DNA of 64,000 nucleotides from Variovorax sp. UMC13 (lineage in GTDB: Bacteria; Pseudomonadota; Gammaproteobacteria; Burkholderiales; Burkholderiaceae_C), in contig NZ_LZZW01000031.1 of the NCBI RefSeq assembly GCF_014170375.1, positions 124,001 to 188,000 of the forward strand, written 5' to 3'. This document shows, in pieces, positions 47,625-56,410 of this stretch. The translations under genes were made by a program, and so were the position numbers. Within the stretch, counting starts at the first letter, position 1. Every line of letters begins with the position of its first letter. A model generated the notes under the pieces. That model searched no databases, had not been told where the DNA came from, and was given only the letters and a program-made list of their open reading frames with translations.

Positions 47625-48124
47625 GGCGACACCTTCGGCAGCCAGGCCGAGCCGCCCGAGCGCTGGATCGCGACCTGCGTGCTCACGACCGCATTGCCGG
47701 TGAAGTCGAACGGGAAGTCCGAGACGTAGCCCTGGAACGTGAACCAGGTGCGCGCGGGCGGCAGCACGAAATCGTCCGCACCAGCGCCGGCGGCCACCGT
47801 GGGTGCCACGCCTTTGCCATCCGACCAGCCGACGGCCCATTTCAGCGGGACCTGCTCACCGGTCTCGGAGAGCTGATGCAGCCGCACGTGCGACGCGTTG
47901 CGGGGATCGGCGTTGATCGTCAGACTGGCCGAGCCAGGCGTGCGCAGCCCGCGCAGGTAGGTGCGCGCGTCCGTCTCCTCGAGGCAGGTGTCCTCGATCT
48001 GCTCGGAGGGTGCGCCGCCCGGGTTGAACGCCGTGGCGCACTGGATGTTGAGGACCTCGTACCCGTCGCCCTCTTCTTTGGGGGCGAGCACGTAGATCTG
48101 GGTGCCTTGTGTGAGCATGCTCAT
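47621..48124 (-). CDS. Major tail (tube) protein
   Basis: This 167-residue protein (MSMLTQGTQIYVLAPKEEGD) has the phage tail-tube pattern: EEGDGYEVLNIQCATAFNPG, SLTINADPRNASHVRLHQLS and PLKWAVGWSDG. It is single-domain, without lambda gpV's Ig-like C-terminal domain. AAGGA lies 7-8 bases before the ATG. It follows a terminator and precedes the G gene. Confidence 0.88.
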   Translation of the reverse strand: MSMLTQGTQIYVLAPKEEGDGYEVLNIQCATAFNPGGAPSEQIEDTCLEETDARTYLRGLRTPGSASLTINADPRNASHVRLHQLSETGEQVPLKWAVGWSDGKGVAPTVAAGAGADDFVLPPARTWFTFQGYVSDFPFDFTGNAVVSTQVAIQRSGGSAWLPKVSP

Positions 48125-48144
48125 GTTGCAGTCCTTCTGAAATG

Positions 48145-48168
48145 AAAAAACCGCCCGAAGGCGGTTGG
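48145..48168 (-). terminator. Intrinsic terminator before the tail tube gene
   Basis: On the minus strand AACCGCC-TTCG-GGCGGTT-TTTT: a 7-bp stem with the stable UUCG tetraloop and a T-run. It lies inside the late operon between the tail terminator and tail tube genes. Confidence 0.8.
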
Positions 48169-48175
48169 TTGAGAA

Positions 48176-48541
48176 CTAGCGCTGGACGATCCAATCGACT
48201 CGAAACGTGAAGCGCCATCGCTTCGTGGTGGGGTCCTGCGACTCCCCGATCCAGGCGGTGATGTAGGCGTGGGGCTCGATCGCATCGCGCAGCGCGTGCC
48301 CCACCGCGCGGACGGTGATCGGGTCGTCCGCATAAGCATCGACTTGCAGCTCCATCGAATCCACGTCGGGCAGATCGCCGAGGTAGTTCTCCGGCGCACC
48401 CCCAACCGTCTGCCACACCGCATAAGGAAGCGCGCCGCCTTGCACCGACACGCCGAAGAGACTGAAGCGCAGGGACGCCCCGCCGAGCAACGCACGCGAA
48501 GGTGCGTGCGCCCTGACGACCTCGAAGATCGGCGCGCTCAT
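48176..48541 (-). CDS. Tail terminator protein (DUF3168, gpU-like)
   Basis: This 121-residue protein has the DUF3168 pattern: GGALPYAVWQTVGGAPENYLG, then MELQVDAYADDPITVRAVG and a final KRWRFTFRVDWIVQ. It is positioned between the gp10-like and tail tube genes, as in HK97, and caps the finished tail tube. Confidence 0.85.
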   Translation of the reverse strand: MSAPIFEVVRAHAPSRALLGGASLRFSLFGVSVQGGALPYAVWQTVGGAPENYLGDLPDVDSMELQVDAYADDPITVRAVGHALRDAIEPHAYITAWIGESQDPTTKRWRFTFRVDWIVQR

Positions 48542-48993
48542 GCGCCCATTTCCTTGAGCGAGGCGGCCAGCTCTGCCGCGGCCTTGTCGATGACCGCGCC
48601 GATATTGCTGGTCAACGCGGGCAGCATGAAGGGCTCGGCCCGCATGTTCTCGGTGCCGAGTTCGACCAGGTGCCAGTGCGGAGTCGGGCCCTTCGCGCCT
48701 TCGTCAGGGTTGCCTTTCGGGATACGACCCTTTGGCGTCGCAACGCCGACGCGGTACATCACGTCGCCCGTTCGCTTGTAGGTCCGGCTGGCGAAGCGCT
48801 GTTGCACGTTGTTGGCGATGCGCCGACCGGTATGCGAGTCATCCACGCGCAGCGCATTGGCCTTGGCCGCCTTGGTCACTATGCGGGTGGCGCGGCTCAT
48901 GGCCCGCACGAGAGCCCGCTTGCGCAGATCCTGCGGCAGCTTCAGCAGCTTCTCGACGGACTCATCGAAGCCGTTCAACTTGATCTCAACCAT
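48538..48993 (-). CDS. HK97 gp10-family head-tail joining protein
   Basis: This 151-residue protein begins MVEIKLNGFDESVEKLLKLP and has KRTGDVMYRVGV, TPHWHLVELGTENMRAEPFM and a helical C-terminus, which is the HK97-gp10 family signature. ATGA overlap with the tail terminator gene. Confidence 0.9.
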   Translation of the reverse strand: MVEIKLNGFDESVEKLLKLPQDLRKRALVRAMSRATRIVTKAAKANALRVDDSHTGRRIANNVQQRFASRTYKRTGDVMYRVGVATPKGRIPKGNPDEGAKGPTPHWHLVELGTENMRAEPFMLPALTSNIGAVIDKAAAELAASLKEMGA

Positions 48994-49318
48994 GGTTGAC
49001 GCCTTCGCTGCAGGGCAAGGTCAGGTACTCGACGCCACTCTGGCGGTCGGCGAGCACGCCGGCAATGTTGTAGATCGAGCCGCGGTAGACGATCCGCATC
49101 GCGGCCGTTATGCCGGCGCGAAAGCGGATCGTGATGCGGGTGGTCACCTCGGATTGCACCGCGTGGGCGGCCACGAACTCGCGGGCGCTCACGGGCTCGA
49201 TGGAGGCCCAGGTCCTGGCGACCTCGACCCAGTTGTCGACCATGGCGCCGGTGGCCATGTCCTGCGACGGCACGTTGCGCTGCAGGCTAACCAGATGGCG
49301 GAGCTTTCCGGTTCGCAT
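48986..49318 (-). CDS. Head closure protein (head-tail joining, SPP1 gp16-like)
   Basis: This 110-residue protein (MRTGKLRHLVSLQRNVPSQD) has the head-tail adaptor pattern: SLQRN near the start, WVEVARTWASIEPVSAREF and RIVYRGSIYNIAGVLADRQS. It shares a single base with the upstream connector gene's stop. Confidence 0.88.
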   Translation of the reverse strand: MRTGKLRHLVSLQRNVPSQDMATGAMVDNWVEVARTWASIEPVSAREFVAAHAVQSEVTTRITIRFRAGITAAMRIVYRGSIYNIAGVLADRQSGVEYLTLPCSEGVNHG

Positions 49319-49794
49319 CAGACCCCCAGCCCCACGCGGTACGGAGAAAGCAACGCCTTGGCGCCGATCGGCAACGTGGTCGCAGTCGTCCCGGTGACGA
49401 CCTCCTCACGGTTCTCGTGCAGGTGCCCGAGGATCAGAAGAATGGCCGCCTTGATGAGGTCGTCGACCACCATGGATCGCCGGATCTCGAGCGCGGCCGT
49501 CTTCGCCGCCTCATAGACCCAGGTCGCATGCTGAAGGGCCGCGTCACGCTCGATGCCGATCGGCAACGCTGTCGCGCTCTGCATGGCCGCAGCGTAGGCA
49601 GCGCTAGCAGCGGCCAGGGCTTGAGGGACGGTGGCGACGGCTTCGGCGCGTTGAGCCTCGCTCGCGTACAGCCGACGATTGAGGAACTCCACCGCGAACC
49701 GCTCCGCGGCGAGGAGATACGGCGCGATCTGCTCGGTGGGATAGCAGTCGTCCACGCGCAGATGCGCGCGCGCTTCCTCGAACGAGACCAGCAT
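49318..49794 (-). CDS. Head-tail connector protein (HK97 gp6-like)
   Basis: This 158-residue protein begins MLVSFEEARAHLRVDD, the usual start of the gp6-like/DUF3199 connector family, with helices including AERFAVEFLNRRLYAS and DLIKAAILLILGHLHENRE. It forms the ring under the portal. Confidence 0.88.
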   Translation of the reverse strand: MLVSFEEARAHLRVDDCYPTEQIAPYLLAAERFAVEFLNRRLYASEAQRAEAVATVPQALAAASAAYAAAMQSATALPIGIERDAALQHATWVYEAAKTAALEIRRSMVVDDLIKAAILLILGHLHENREEVVTGTTATTLPIGAKALLSPYRVGLGV

Positions 49795-50033
49795 CAGCTC
49801 GCCTTGTTGGACGCGCGGCGAGCCGACCGTGCCGGTGCCGGTGCCGAGGCTTCGGTCGTATCCGTAGACGGGCCGCCCTCGGCGCTCACCAGCGAAGCCG
49901 CTGCGCCTTTGCCCTGCACGCGGACGGCAAAGCCCTTGAGCTCCAGCTCCTTGGCGTGCTGCTCGTCGGTCTCAAACTCGGTGCCGGCCTCGCCGTTGAC
50001 CAATAGCGGTCGATCGGATGTCATCTTGACCAT
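49794..50033 (-). CDS. Small protein following the major capsid gene
   Basis: This 79-residue protein (MVKMTSDRPLLVNGEAGTEF) has GGAG 6-7 bases before the ATG at 50033. Residues 1-45 look like a small beta domain, and the C-terminal 30 residues are Ser/Ala/Pro-rich. Similar small genes are common here in HK97-like phages. Function unknown. It shares one base with the next gene. Confidence 0.6.
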   Translation of the reverse strand: MVKMTSDRPLLVNGEAGTEFETDEQHAKELELKGFAVRVQGKGAAASLVSAEGGPSTDTTEASAPAPARSARRASNKAS

Positions 50034-50046
50034 GTGAATCTCCATG

Positions 50047-50072
50047 AAAAAGGGCCGCACAGTGGCGGCCCC
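50047..50072 (-). terminator. Intrinsic terminator after the major capsid gene
   Basis: On the minus strand GGGGCCGC-CACTGT-GCGGCCCTTTTTC: a GC-rich stem of 7-8 bp, 6-base loop and T-run, 18 bases after the capsid stop. It would enrich head-gene message over tail genes. Confidence 0.78.
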
Positions 50073-50089
50073 TTGGGGGTGGATCGAGA

Positions 50090-51307
50090 TCAGGCGGCCG
50101 GCGGCACCGGCAGCGTGCCGAACACGAAAGCTTCGGGGCGATAGACAGCCAGCGCGGCGCGCTCCTCGCAACGCACGGTGACCATGTTCTTCTCGAAGTC
50201 GTCGGTGTTCTCGGTGGAGATCACGACGTTGGCATCTTCACGATCGAAGAGCTGGGCGGCGGTGGCGAACGCGCCGGTCAGGAACTTGCCCAGGAACGCC
50301 GGGATCTCGGTCGGGACGACCGGGAGGTTCCACAGCCGCGGCTCGGTCGTGCCCTGGGGGTTGCCGATGATGTAGCGGCCCAGCGTGTCCTTCTGCAGTT
50401 CGATCTTCGCCCAGTCGGTGAAGTGGAGGACGTGGCCCGAGGCCGGCACGCGTGCGAGCTGGGTCTGCAGCATCGCCCAGCGCAACGCGTCGATGGGTGT
50501 CGCGCCATCCGGGATGCCGGCGGGGCTGTAGTCGGTCGCCTGGGGCACGATACCCAGCAGGTGCACGCCGGTGCCGTCGCCGAACAGGATTTCCTGTTCT
50601 TCCGCGTACTTCAGGCCGTAGTTCATCTCCAGATCGATCAGGCTCTGCAGCTGCGAGAAGTCATCCAGGATCTGCTTGGACGCCTTGAACAGGTGGGCGA
50701 TCGTGCTGACGGCGGTGATCTTCGACCCGAAAGTGATGTCGCTGTACGGCTTGGCGGTGTTCTCGGCCACGACGCGGGCGGCGTTGGTGAAGCCGGTTTG
50801 CTGCACCCAGAAGATCGCCGGTGCGGTCGTGCGACCGGGTGCGATCAGGTCGCGGATGAAGAGGCGCTGCTTCGGCTTCACGTCGATGCCGGGCAGGCGC
50901 TGCGGCTCCACGATGCCCTGGGCGACACCGGTCGAGATCAGCGCAGCATTGACGGGGATGCTGACGCGGCTGCGCTCATTGCCGGCGACGCGCGCAGCGA
51001 AGTCCTTCAAGCCTTCATGGCCGATGACCTGGGCGCCTGCCGACATCGCGACAGCACGCTGACCGGCACCGCTCGAGCTTGCGACCACGGCCTGCTCGAC
51101 CTCGCCGAGCTGGGCCTTGAGCGCGGTCTGCGCCTGGTTGAGCGCGTTGAAGTCCGAAGCCACCTTGTCGATGGCGGCCTTCGTGGCGGTGGTCATGTCG
51201 CCGGCGGCCTTGGCTTCCTTGAATGCCGCTTCGGCCTTGGCGGTGAATTCGCCGGATGCCTTTTCCAGGCTGGCCGTTACTTGCTTGAGAAGTTCGTCGT
51301 TGGTCAT
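50090..51307 (-). CDS. HK97-family major capsid protein
   Basis: This 405-residue protein starts at the ATG at 51307 (MTNDELLKQVTASLEKAS). The first 100 or so residues are a coiled-coil delta (scaffold) domain, to be removed by the protease. The shell domain follows with VEPQRLPGIDVKPKQRLFIRD, then TEIPAFLGKFLTGAF and RCEERAALAVYRPEAFVFG near the end, typical of HK97 gp5. No ribosome-binding site ambiguity: GAAAGACACGAA precedes the ATG. Confidence 0.94.
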   Translation of the reverse strand: MTNDELLKQVTASLEKASGEFTAKAEAAFKEAKAAGDMTTATKAAIDKVASDFNALNQAQTALKAQLGEVEQAVVASSSGAGQRAVAMSAGAQVIGHEGLKDFAARVAGNERSRVSIPVNAALISTGVAQGIVEPQRLPGIDVKPKQRLFIRDLIAPGRTTAPAIFWVQQTGFTNAARVVAENTAKPYSDITFGSKITAVSTIAHLFKASKQILDDFSQLQSLIDLEMNYGLKYAEEQEILFGDGTGVHLLGIVPQATDYSPAGIPDGATPIDALRWAMLQTQLARVPASGHVLHFTDWAKIELQKDTLGRYIIGNPQGTTEPRLWNLPVVPTEIPAFLGKFLTGAFATAAQLFDREDANVVISTENTDDFEKNMVTVRCEERAALAVYRPEAFVFGTLPVPPAA

Positions 51308-51317
51308 TTCGTGTCTT

Positions 51318-52208
51318 TCAGATGGTGCGAGTGGTGGTGCTCGCCTCGAAGCGCGCCAGAGCGCGGTGCAGGTCGAACACATGGGTGGGCGTCATGCCCT
51401 CTTCGGCAGCGCTGGGCGTGCCATCGAGGGCAGCGCCTGGCGTGCCCTTGATTTCTTGAATGAGCTTGCGGCGCTCGCTGCGCGGCAGGCCCTGCTTGGC
51501 GAGCAGTACGTCCAGGCGGTGCGCGGCATTGGCGCCGCGGCCTGGCCCACCGTCCTCGCCGATCGCGTCGGCCGCGAGCAGCAGGTCGGCGAAACCGTCG
51601 TCGACCGCCTGGGCGCCGCCGATCCATGTCTCGGCGTCCATCAGCTTGGCGGCGGCCTTGTCGTCGATGCCAGCTCGTGCGGAATAAATGCCCGCCATCG
51701 CCGCGTCGAACGGCTCGAGGGTCTTGGCGACATCCCGCAGGTCGTGACGGTTGCCGACCGCCATAACCCAGCAGTTGTGCACCATGAGGAACGCGGCGCG
51801 GCCGATCTGGATTTCGTCGCCTGCCATGGCGATGATCGAAGCCGAGGAGGCGGCCAGGCCCAGCACCTTGACGGTCACCTTCGCCGGGTGCTCGCGCAAG
51901 ATGTTGTAGATGGCCAGCCCCTCGAACATGTCGCCGCCAGGCGAGTTGACATGGACGGTGACGGGGTTCTTTCCGATCGAGCGCAGCGCCGCGCTGATGC
52001 GCTTCGCCGTCACGCCCTCGCCTGACCACGGGTCGTAGCCGATGGGGTCGAGAACCGAGATGGTGGCCTGGTCGTCCTCCGCTTCGGCCGCAGCGCGCAC
52101 GCCGGGCTGCCAGAGCTGCAACGCCTTCGGCGAGATATCGGACGAAACGGCCGCGCGCACAGAAGCGGCCGGCGCCGCGGGTGCCGCGGGCAGGGTCAAA
52201 AGCGACAT
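51318..52208 (-). CDS. ClpP-like prohead maturation protease (S14)
   Basis: This 296-residue protein has a ClpP fold with VHVNSPGGDMFEGLAIYN, GLAASSASIIAMAGDEI (catalytic Ser121/122) and FLMVHNCWVMAVGN (His144). The C-terminal 80 residues may act as scaffold. It lies between portal and capsid genes, the normal place for the HK97-like head protease. Confidence 0.92.
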   Translation of the reverse strand: MSLLTLPAAPAAPAASVRAAVSSDISPKALQLWQPGVRAAAEAEDDQATISVLDPIGYDPWSGEGVTAKRISAALRSIGKNPVTVHVNSPGGDMFEGLAIYNILREHPAKVTVKVLGLAASSASIIAMAGDEIQIGRAAFLMVHNCWVMAVGNRHDLRDVAKTLEPFDAAMAGIYSARAGIDDKAAAKLMDAETWIGGAQAVDDGFADLLLAADAIGEDGGPGRGANAAHRLDVLLAKQGLPRSERRKLIQEIKGTPGAALDGTPSAAEEGMTPTHVFDLHRALARFEASTTTRTI

Positions 52209-52217
52209 GGAAGTCCT

Positions 52218-53567
52218 CTAAGCGGAAGTGAGAGCGTCGATCTCGGCGCGATCGCGGGCGATCTGCTCGGCGGCCGAGGCGTCGGGGTTCGTCTGCAAGT
52301 TCGAGAGCCAGGCCTGCAGCGCAGCACGAGCTGCGTCAGCCGGGCTCTTGGCCTGGCCCAATTGGTCCAGCGGGGAGAGGTTCGTCTGCACGGTGTAGAT
52401 GTCGCCGCCGGGGATCGGCGGCATGTTCTCGAGGCGCCGAACCTCGTTGCGCGACATCCAGCCGTTCTGCAGCGCGATGTTGTAGAAGCTCGCGCGGCCG
52501 GCGCTGTCGGCTCGCAGCAGGGCCTCGACGCCGAACTCGGCATAGATCTCGTCTCGCTCGCCGGCGTCGACCAGGCATCGGCTGATCTCCTGCTCGATGT
52601 TGTCGAGCATCGGGCGCAGGCTGTGCGTGAGGAAATGCAGGTTCTGCCCTTCGACGCTCGACGGCCAGCTCGACTGCTTGTCCATGTGGCCGATCATGAA
52701 GGGCGGCACTTTGAACCAGCTGCAGATCTGCTGGATTCCATAGGCCCGCGTCTCCAGCATCTGGGCGGCTTCCGGGTTCATCGTGACACCCTGATATTTC
52801 ATGCCCGCCTCGAGCACCATCAGCTTCCCGGCGTTCTTGGAGCCGGCGAAGGTTGCCAGGCTCGTCCGCAGGTCCTCCCGTTGCGAGGGTTTCAGATCCT
52901 TGTCCGAGCTCAGGAAGCCGGAGGCCTGCAGGCCCTGCGCGAAGACCTTGGCCGATGCCTCTTCCGCCGCCATGGCACCGCCCAGCACATCGCGCCCTGT
53001 GGAGATCGGATGCAGGCCGCACACGCCATCGAGGCCAAACCCGCGGATGTGCATGAGATCCTTCGCCGCGATGATGCGGCGCCCCGTCCGCTCGGCGTAG
53101 CTGTACTGCAGCGTGCCGTTGTCGAGTCGCTTCACCTCCATCTTCTGCGGCAGCAGAGGGTGCAGGGAGACCACACGGCCGCCGATCCTCATCTTCTCGA
53201 TGAAGGCGTTACCGCGTAGGCACAGACAAGCCACAACGAACAACATGAAGCGGCCGGGCGTCATCTCGGAGTTTGGCGACTGGCTCAGCAGGCGGTGCAG
53301 CGGATGGTCGCGGGCTGTCGTGCGGGAGCCGTCAGCGTTGCGACGGTAGACCTTGATCGGCAGAGTCGAAACCGTCTCCGAGAGCAGACGAACGCATGCC
53401 CACACGGCCGCGAGCTGCATCGCCGAATCGACGGAGACGGTCTTGCCGCTGGTCGACGTGGCACCGAAGAACTCGCGCCAGAATGCGCCGTCCGTGAGCC
53501 GGATGGTCTCGCCCAGCCAGTTCACCAACGCGGACCGCACGCGGCCAGGCTTCTTGCTTGCTGCCAT
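52218..53567 (-). CDS. HK97-family portal protein
   Basis: This 449-residue portal has SVDSAMQLAAVWACVRLLSE near the N-terminus, HPLHRLLSQSPNSEMTPGRF, the stem region YGIQQICSWFKVPPFMIG, and SLRPMLDNIEQEISRCL. The start at 53567 overlaps the last base of the terL stop codon region. It forms the dodecameric vertex for DNA packaging. Confidence 0.93.
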   Translation of the reverse strand: MAASKKPGRVRSALVNWLGETIRLTDGAFWREFFGATSTSGKTVSVDSAMQLAAVWACVRLLSETVSTLPIKVYRRNADGSRTTARDHPLHRLLSQSPNSEMTPGRFMLFVVACLCLRGNAFIEKMRIGGRVVSLHPLLPQKMEVKRLDNGTLQYSYAERTGRRIIAAKDLMHIRGFGLDGVCGLHPISTGRDVLGGAMAAEEASAKVFAQGLQASGFLSSDKDLKPSQREDLRTSLATFAGSKNAGKLMVLEAGMKYQGVTMNPEAAQMLETRAYGIQQICSWFKVPPFMIGHMDKQSSWPSSVEGQNLHFLTHSLRPMLDNIEQEISRCLVDAGERDEIYAEFGVEALLRADSAGRASFYNIALQNGWMSRNEVRRLENMPPIPGGDIYTVQTNLSPLDQLGQAKSPADAARAALQAWLSNLQTNPDASAAEQIARDRAEIDALTSA

Positions 53568-55417
53568 CAGACGTTCACCATGATTGGGTTTTTCAGGATT
53601 TCGCTCATGTCGGGCTCGCCATCGCTGAGGACGCACCGACTCAACGCCACGTTGAGAGCGACGATGCCGTCGATGCGACCATTCAGGTTGCTCTTCTTCT
53701 TGTCCGGCCTGAAGTTGCCGTTCGTATCGAACAGCAAGGCCACGTTCATCGCGCACCAACGCAGCACGGGATTGCCGCCATGCGCGAGGATGCGTCCATA
53801 GACCAGCTCCTCGAGCGCCTTCGCGCCCGGGTACATGCCGCCGGTGTTCTGCGGTACTTCGACCAGGGGCACGCCCGCCTCCATCATCTCGTTGCACAGC
53901 TGCTGTGCGTTCCAGCGATCGAAGCCGATGTCGACGACATCGAAATCCTCCATCGCCCGCGTCACCGCTCGACGCACCGGCCCGTAGTCGGTGACATCCC
54001 CCTCGGTGCCGGTCAGCCAGCCCTCGGCCTGCCAGCGCTTGTAGGGCGCGGCGTCGTCATGCTCCTGCGCATCGATCTTTCCCTGAGGGCACCAGAACCA
54101 CACCAGCACATGCCACTGCCCGCCAGGTTCATCTGGCGGGAACACCAGCGCGAACGCGGTCAGGTCTCGAGTGCTGGCCAGGTCCAGGCCGCCGAAGCAT
54201 CGACGCCCCTTTAGCGGCTCGAGGTCGAGCTTCTTCCCTCCCTTGTCCCACACGTTCATGTCGAACCAGCCATCGGCGCTGTTGCACCAGATGTTCAAGT
54301 CCTTCGTGAGGAAGTTCGCCTTCGCTCCAGGGAGCGCTGCAGCCTTGCGCGCCTGGCCGCGCATGTACTCCAGCGTTTTCGACTTGCCCAAGCCTGGATT
54401 GGCCTTGATCCAGTTCCTCTCGGTGAACGGGTCGTCGTCGGCATCAAGGGTGTAGACGTAGCCGAAGAAGGCGTCGTCGACCCGCTTGCCTTCGAGCACG
54501 GAGATCAGGTAGCCGCGCACCTCGGTGCAGATCCCATCGAGGATGAACCCGGCGGTCGTGATCGCCGACAGCAACGGCTGCGCGCGCGCACCGAGCGCGG
54601 ACTCCATCACGTCCCACACGTCGCGCGTCTTCTGCGCGTGCAGTTCGTCGAACAGAATAGCCGAAGGGTTGCGACCGTCCTGGTTCTCCGCGTTGCTCGG
54701 CAGCGGCTCGAACACGCTGCCATCCATCTCGATCTTCTCCTGGTTCAACCCAGAGAACACCTTGAACGATCGCGCCACGCCGGCTGACCGACGCACCCAG
54801 CGCTTGATGTTGTCGAAGGCCGGCTTGAACACGGTCATGGCCTGCGCCCGCGTCGTGGCCACGGCGTACACCTCCGCGCCGGCCTCACCATCCATCGCGA
54901 ATAGGTAGGCGCCCTGCGGCCCCTTCCATGTGCTTTTCCCGTTCTTCCGGGCTACCTCCTCATAGCCGCGCGTGAAGCGACGCAGATTCGTCTCCGCCCA
55001 CCGCCAGCCGTACAGCACCGCGGTCCAGAACTTCTGCCAAGGGTCCAGCAAGATGGGCTTGCCGGCGAGCGGTCCCTTGATGTGCACAAAGAACTTCTCG
55101 ATGAAGTCGATGACGTGCCACGAATGTTCCACGCGAAACGCGAGACCCCGTTTGTGCCCGTCCTTCAGGTCGCGATAGTGTCGAAGGACCGCGAGGTAGA
55201 CCAGCTTTCCCGTGAGGATCTCGCCTCGCAGCACCGGCAGGCCATAGCCCTCGTCCCACTCCTCCAGGCTCGCCGGTGTCAGTGCCGCGACGGCTGCCCG
55301 GGTAAGGACGTGCCGTGCCTTACGAGGTCGCCGAACAGATCGTCCTGCTTGCCCTGGTCGCCCATGTCCTTTCGGACGCGGGCCAGAGACGGGATCGTGA
55401 GACACGCTTTTGGCAGC
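53567..55417 (-). CDS. terL: Terminase large subunit (HK97-type)
   Basis: The motor ATPase/nuclease for DNA packaging has a Walker A-like EVARKNGKSTWKG, Walker B SAILFDELHA, and nuclease motifs FGGLDLASTRD, DIGFDRWNAQQL and LNGRIDGIVAL. The start is uncertain: the ATG at 55417 (MAAKSVSHD) with GGAG 9 bases upstream gives 616 residues but overlaps terS by 139 bp; no ATG/GTG/TTG start was found between there and the conserved region. Confidence 0.92.
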   Translation of the reverse strand, partial: AAKSVSHDPVSGPRPKGHGRPGQAGRSVRRPRKARHVLTRAAVAALTPASLEEWDEGYGLPVLRGEILTGKLVYLAVLRHYRDLKDGHKRGLAFRVEHSWHVIDFIEKFFVHIKGPLAGKPILLDPWQKFWTAVLYGWRWAETNLRRFTRGYEEVARKNGKSTWKGPQGAYLFAMDGEAGAEVYAVATTRAQAMTVFKPAFDNIKRWVRRSAGVARSFKVFSGLNQEKIEMDGSVFEPLPSNAENQDGRNPSAILFDELHAQKTRDVWDVMESALGARAQPLLSAITTAGFILDGICTEVRGYLISVLEGKRVDDAFFGYVYTLDADDDPFTERNWIKANPGLGKSKTLEYMRGQARKAAALPGAKANFLTKDLNIWCNSADGWFDMNVWDKGGKKLDLEPLKGRRCFGGLDLASTRDLTAFALVFPPDEPGGQWHVLVWFWCPQGKIDAQEHDDAAPYKRWQAEGWLTGTEGDVTDYGPVRRAVTRAMEDFDVVDIGFDRWNAQQLCNEMMEAGVPLVEVPQNTGGMYPGAKALEELVYGRILAHGGNPVLRWCAMNVALLFDTNGNFRPDKKKSNLNGRIDGIVALNVALSRCVLSDGEPDMSEILKNPIMVNV

Positions 55418-55764
55418 CATTGGCCTAACTCCATCTTCAGCCGTTTCTCGTCTTCGGCCCAAGGCGTCGGAGCGATCCAACCGTTCTTCGACGTCTGCGA
55501 ACGTCCCTCTGTCTCGCACCGCTCATTCGCCGCCAGGTACTGCGCCACGGTGCGGACGATGAACGAGATCGCCAAGCCCGACGTGGTGTGCTCGATGCCT
55601 GCCTTTCGCAGCGCGTCGCATATCTCTTGGTAGAGACCGAGCTCCACGTCGGAAAGCTTCATTGCCTTCGGTGGTGGCGGCGATTCGATGGCGTCGGTGC
55701 TACCGACAACGTGAGCTCCGCCAACGGCTGGCAGTGCTGCGGCGAAGTTGACTTTGTCGTTCAT
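55279..55764 (-). CDS. terS: Terminase small subunit (P27 family)
   Basis: This 161-residue protein (MNDKVNFAAALPAVGGAHVV) has the Terminase_4/P27 helix pattern (LYQEICDALRKAGIEHTTSG, then KRLKMELGQWLPKACLTIPS and LARVRKDMG). It recognises the packaging start site. The 3' end overlaps terL in another frame. Confidence 0.88.
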   Translation of the reverse strand: MNDKVNFAAALPAVGGAHVVGSTDAIESPPPPKAMKLSDVELGLYQEICDALRKAGIEHTTSGLAISFIVRTVAQYLAANERCETEGRSQTSKNGWIAPTPWAEDEKRLKMELGQWLPKACLTIPSLARVRKDMGDQGKQDDLFGDLVRHGTSLPGQPSRH

Positions 55765-55911
55765 AGGCCTCAGCTCTTACCCCCCGGGGGGGTAGTTTTC
55801 GCTCTCCATAAATTTCCAGATAGGGGCTCGGTTTCCGGCGGTTTCGGCCAGACTTTTGACCCGCCCCGGGCACCGAAACGGTGCGAAATCGATGCCGCCG
55901 CTGCGGGCCGC
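55765..55911. other. Candidate cos region
   Basis: This non-coding gap lies between the HNH and terS genes, where the cos site of HNH/TerS/TerL phages is found. It holds a perfect TACCCCCC/GGGGGGTA palindrome (55777-55793) and GC-rich repeats (ccgccccgggc, gccgccgctgcgggcc). The cut position cannot be seen. Confidence 0.4.
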
Positions 55912-56262
55912 TCAACGCTTGCGAAGCGCCCGCGTGCGCTCGGCGAGGCTCTTCGCGTCGTGGCATTCCTCGCACAGGGCCTGCGTGTTCGACGCGATGT
56001 CCTCACCGCCCTCTTCAAGCGACACGATGTGATCGCGCTGCGTCGCTACAGTCACGCGCCCTTGGCGCTTGCACTCTTGGCACAACGGCTCGCGCTGGAA
56101 CAACTCCGCGCGCATGGCCTGCAATCGTCGGCCAGTGATGCGCTTGGCCGCCGTCGGCTTCTTGACCCAAAGGTCGCGCGGGTGATCGGCACATCGGCCG
56201 CCAGCGACAGCCAGGTTGCGGCAGCCGACGTGACTGCAGGGACGTGGAGCGGAGACGGGCAT
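55912..56262 (-). CDS. HNH endonuclease associated with DNA packaging
   Basis: This 116-residue protein has an N-terminal Zn-binding cluster (CSHVGCRNLAVAGGRCADH) and an HNH core: CQECKRQGRVTVATQRDHIV, then ASNTQALCEECHDAKS. HNH proteins next to terS are required for cos cleavage and packaging in HK97-like phages. It is the first gene of the packaging block, just after a terminator. Confidence 0.92.
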   Translation of the reverse strand: MPVSAPRPCSHVGCRNLAVAGGRCADHPRDLWVKKPTAAKRITGRRLQAMRAELFQREPLCQECKRQGRVTVATQRDHIVSLEEGGEDIASNTQALCEECHDAKSLAERTRALRKR

Positions 56263-56274
56263 GGCAGAAACGAC

Positions 56275-56296
56275 AAAGCCCGCAAGAGCGGGCTTT
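56275..56296. terminator. Terminator between Q-like gene and the packaging genes
   Basis: AAAGCCCGC-AAGA-GCGGGCTTT is a perfect 9-bp stem that works on both strands; on the minus strand TGTCGTTT follows. It is placed where a Q-dependent tR' terminator would lie, 13 bases before the HNH start. Confidence 0.75.
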
Positions 56297-56410
56297 TGAG
56301 GACGAGTGCTTCCATCGAGAGCTTCGGCCTCCGTGACAACCGGGGCAGACCTACGACAGAGAGTTGAGGTGCAGCAGGCTCAGCAGCCAGCGCGTTCCTC
56401 GGCGGCGATT

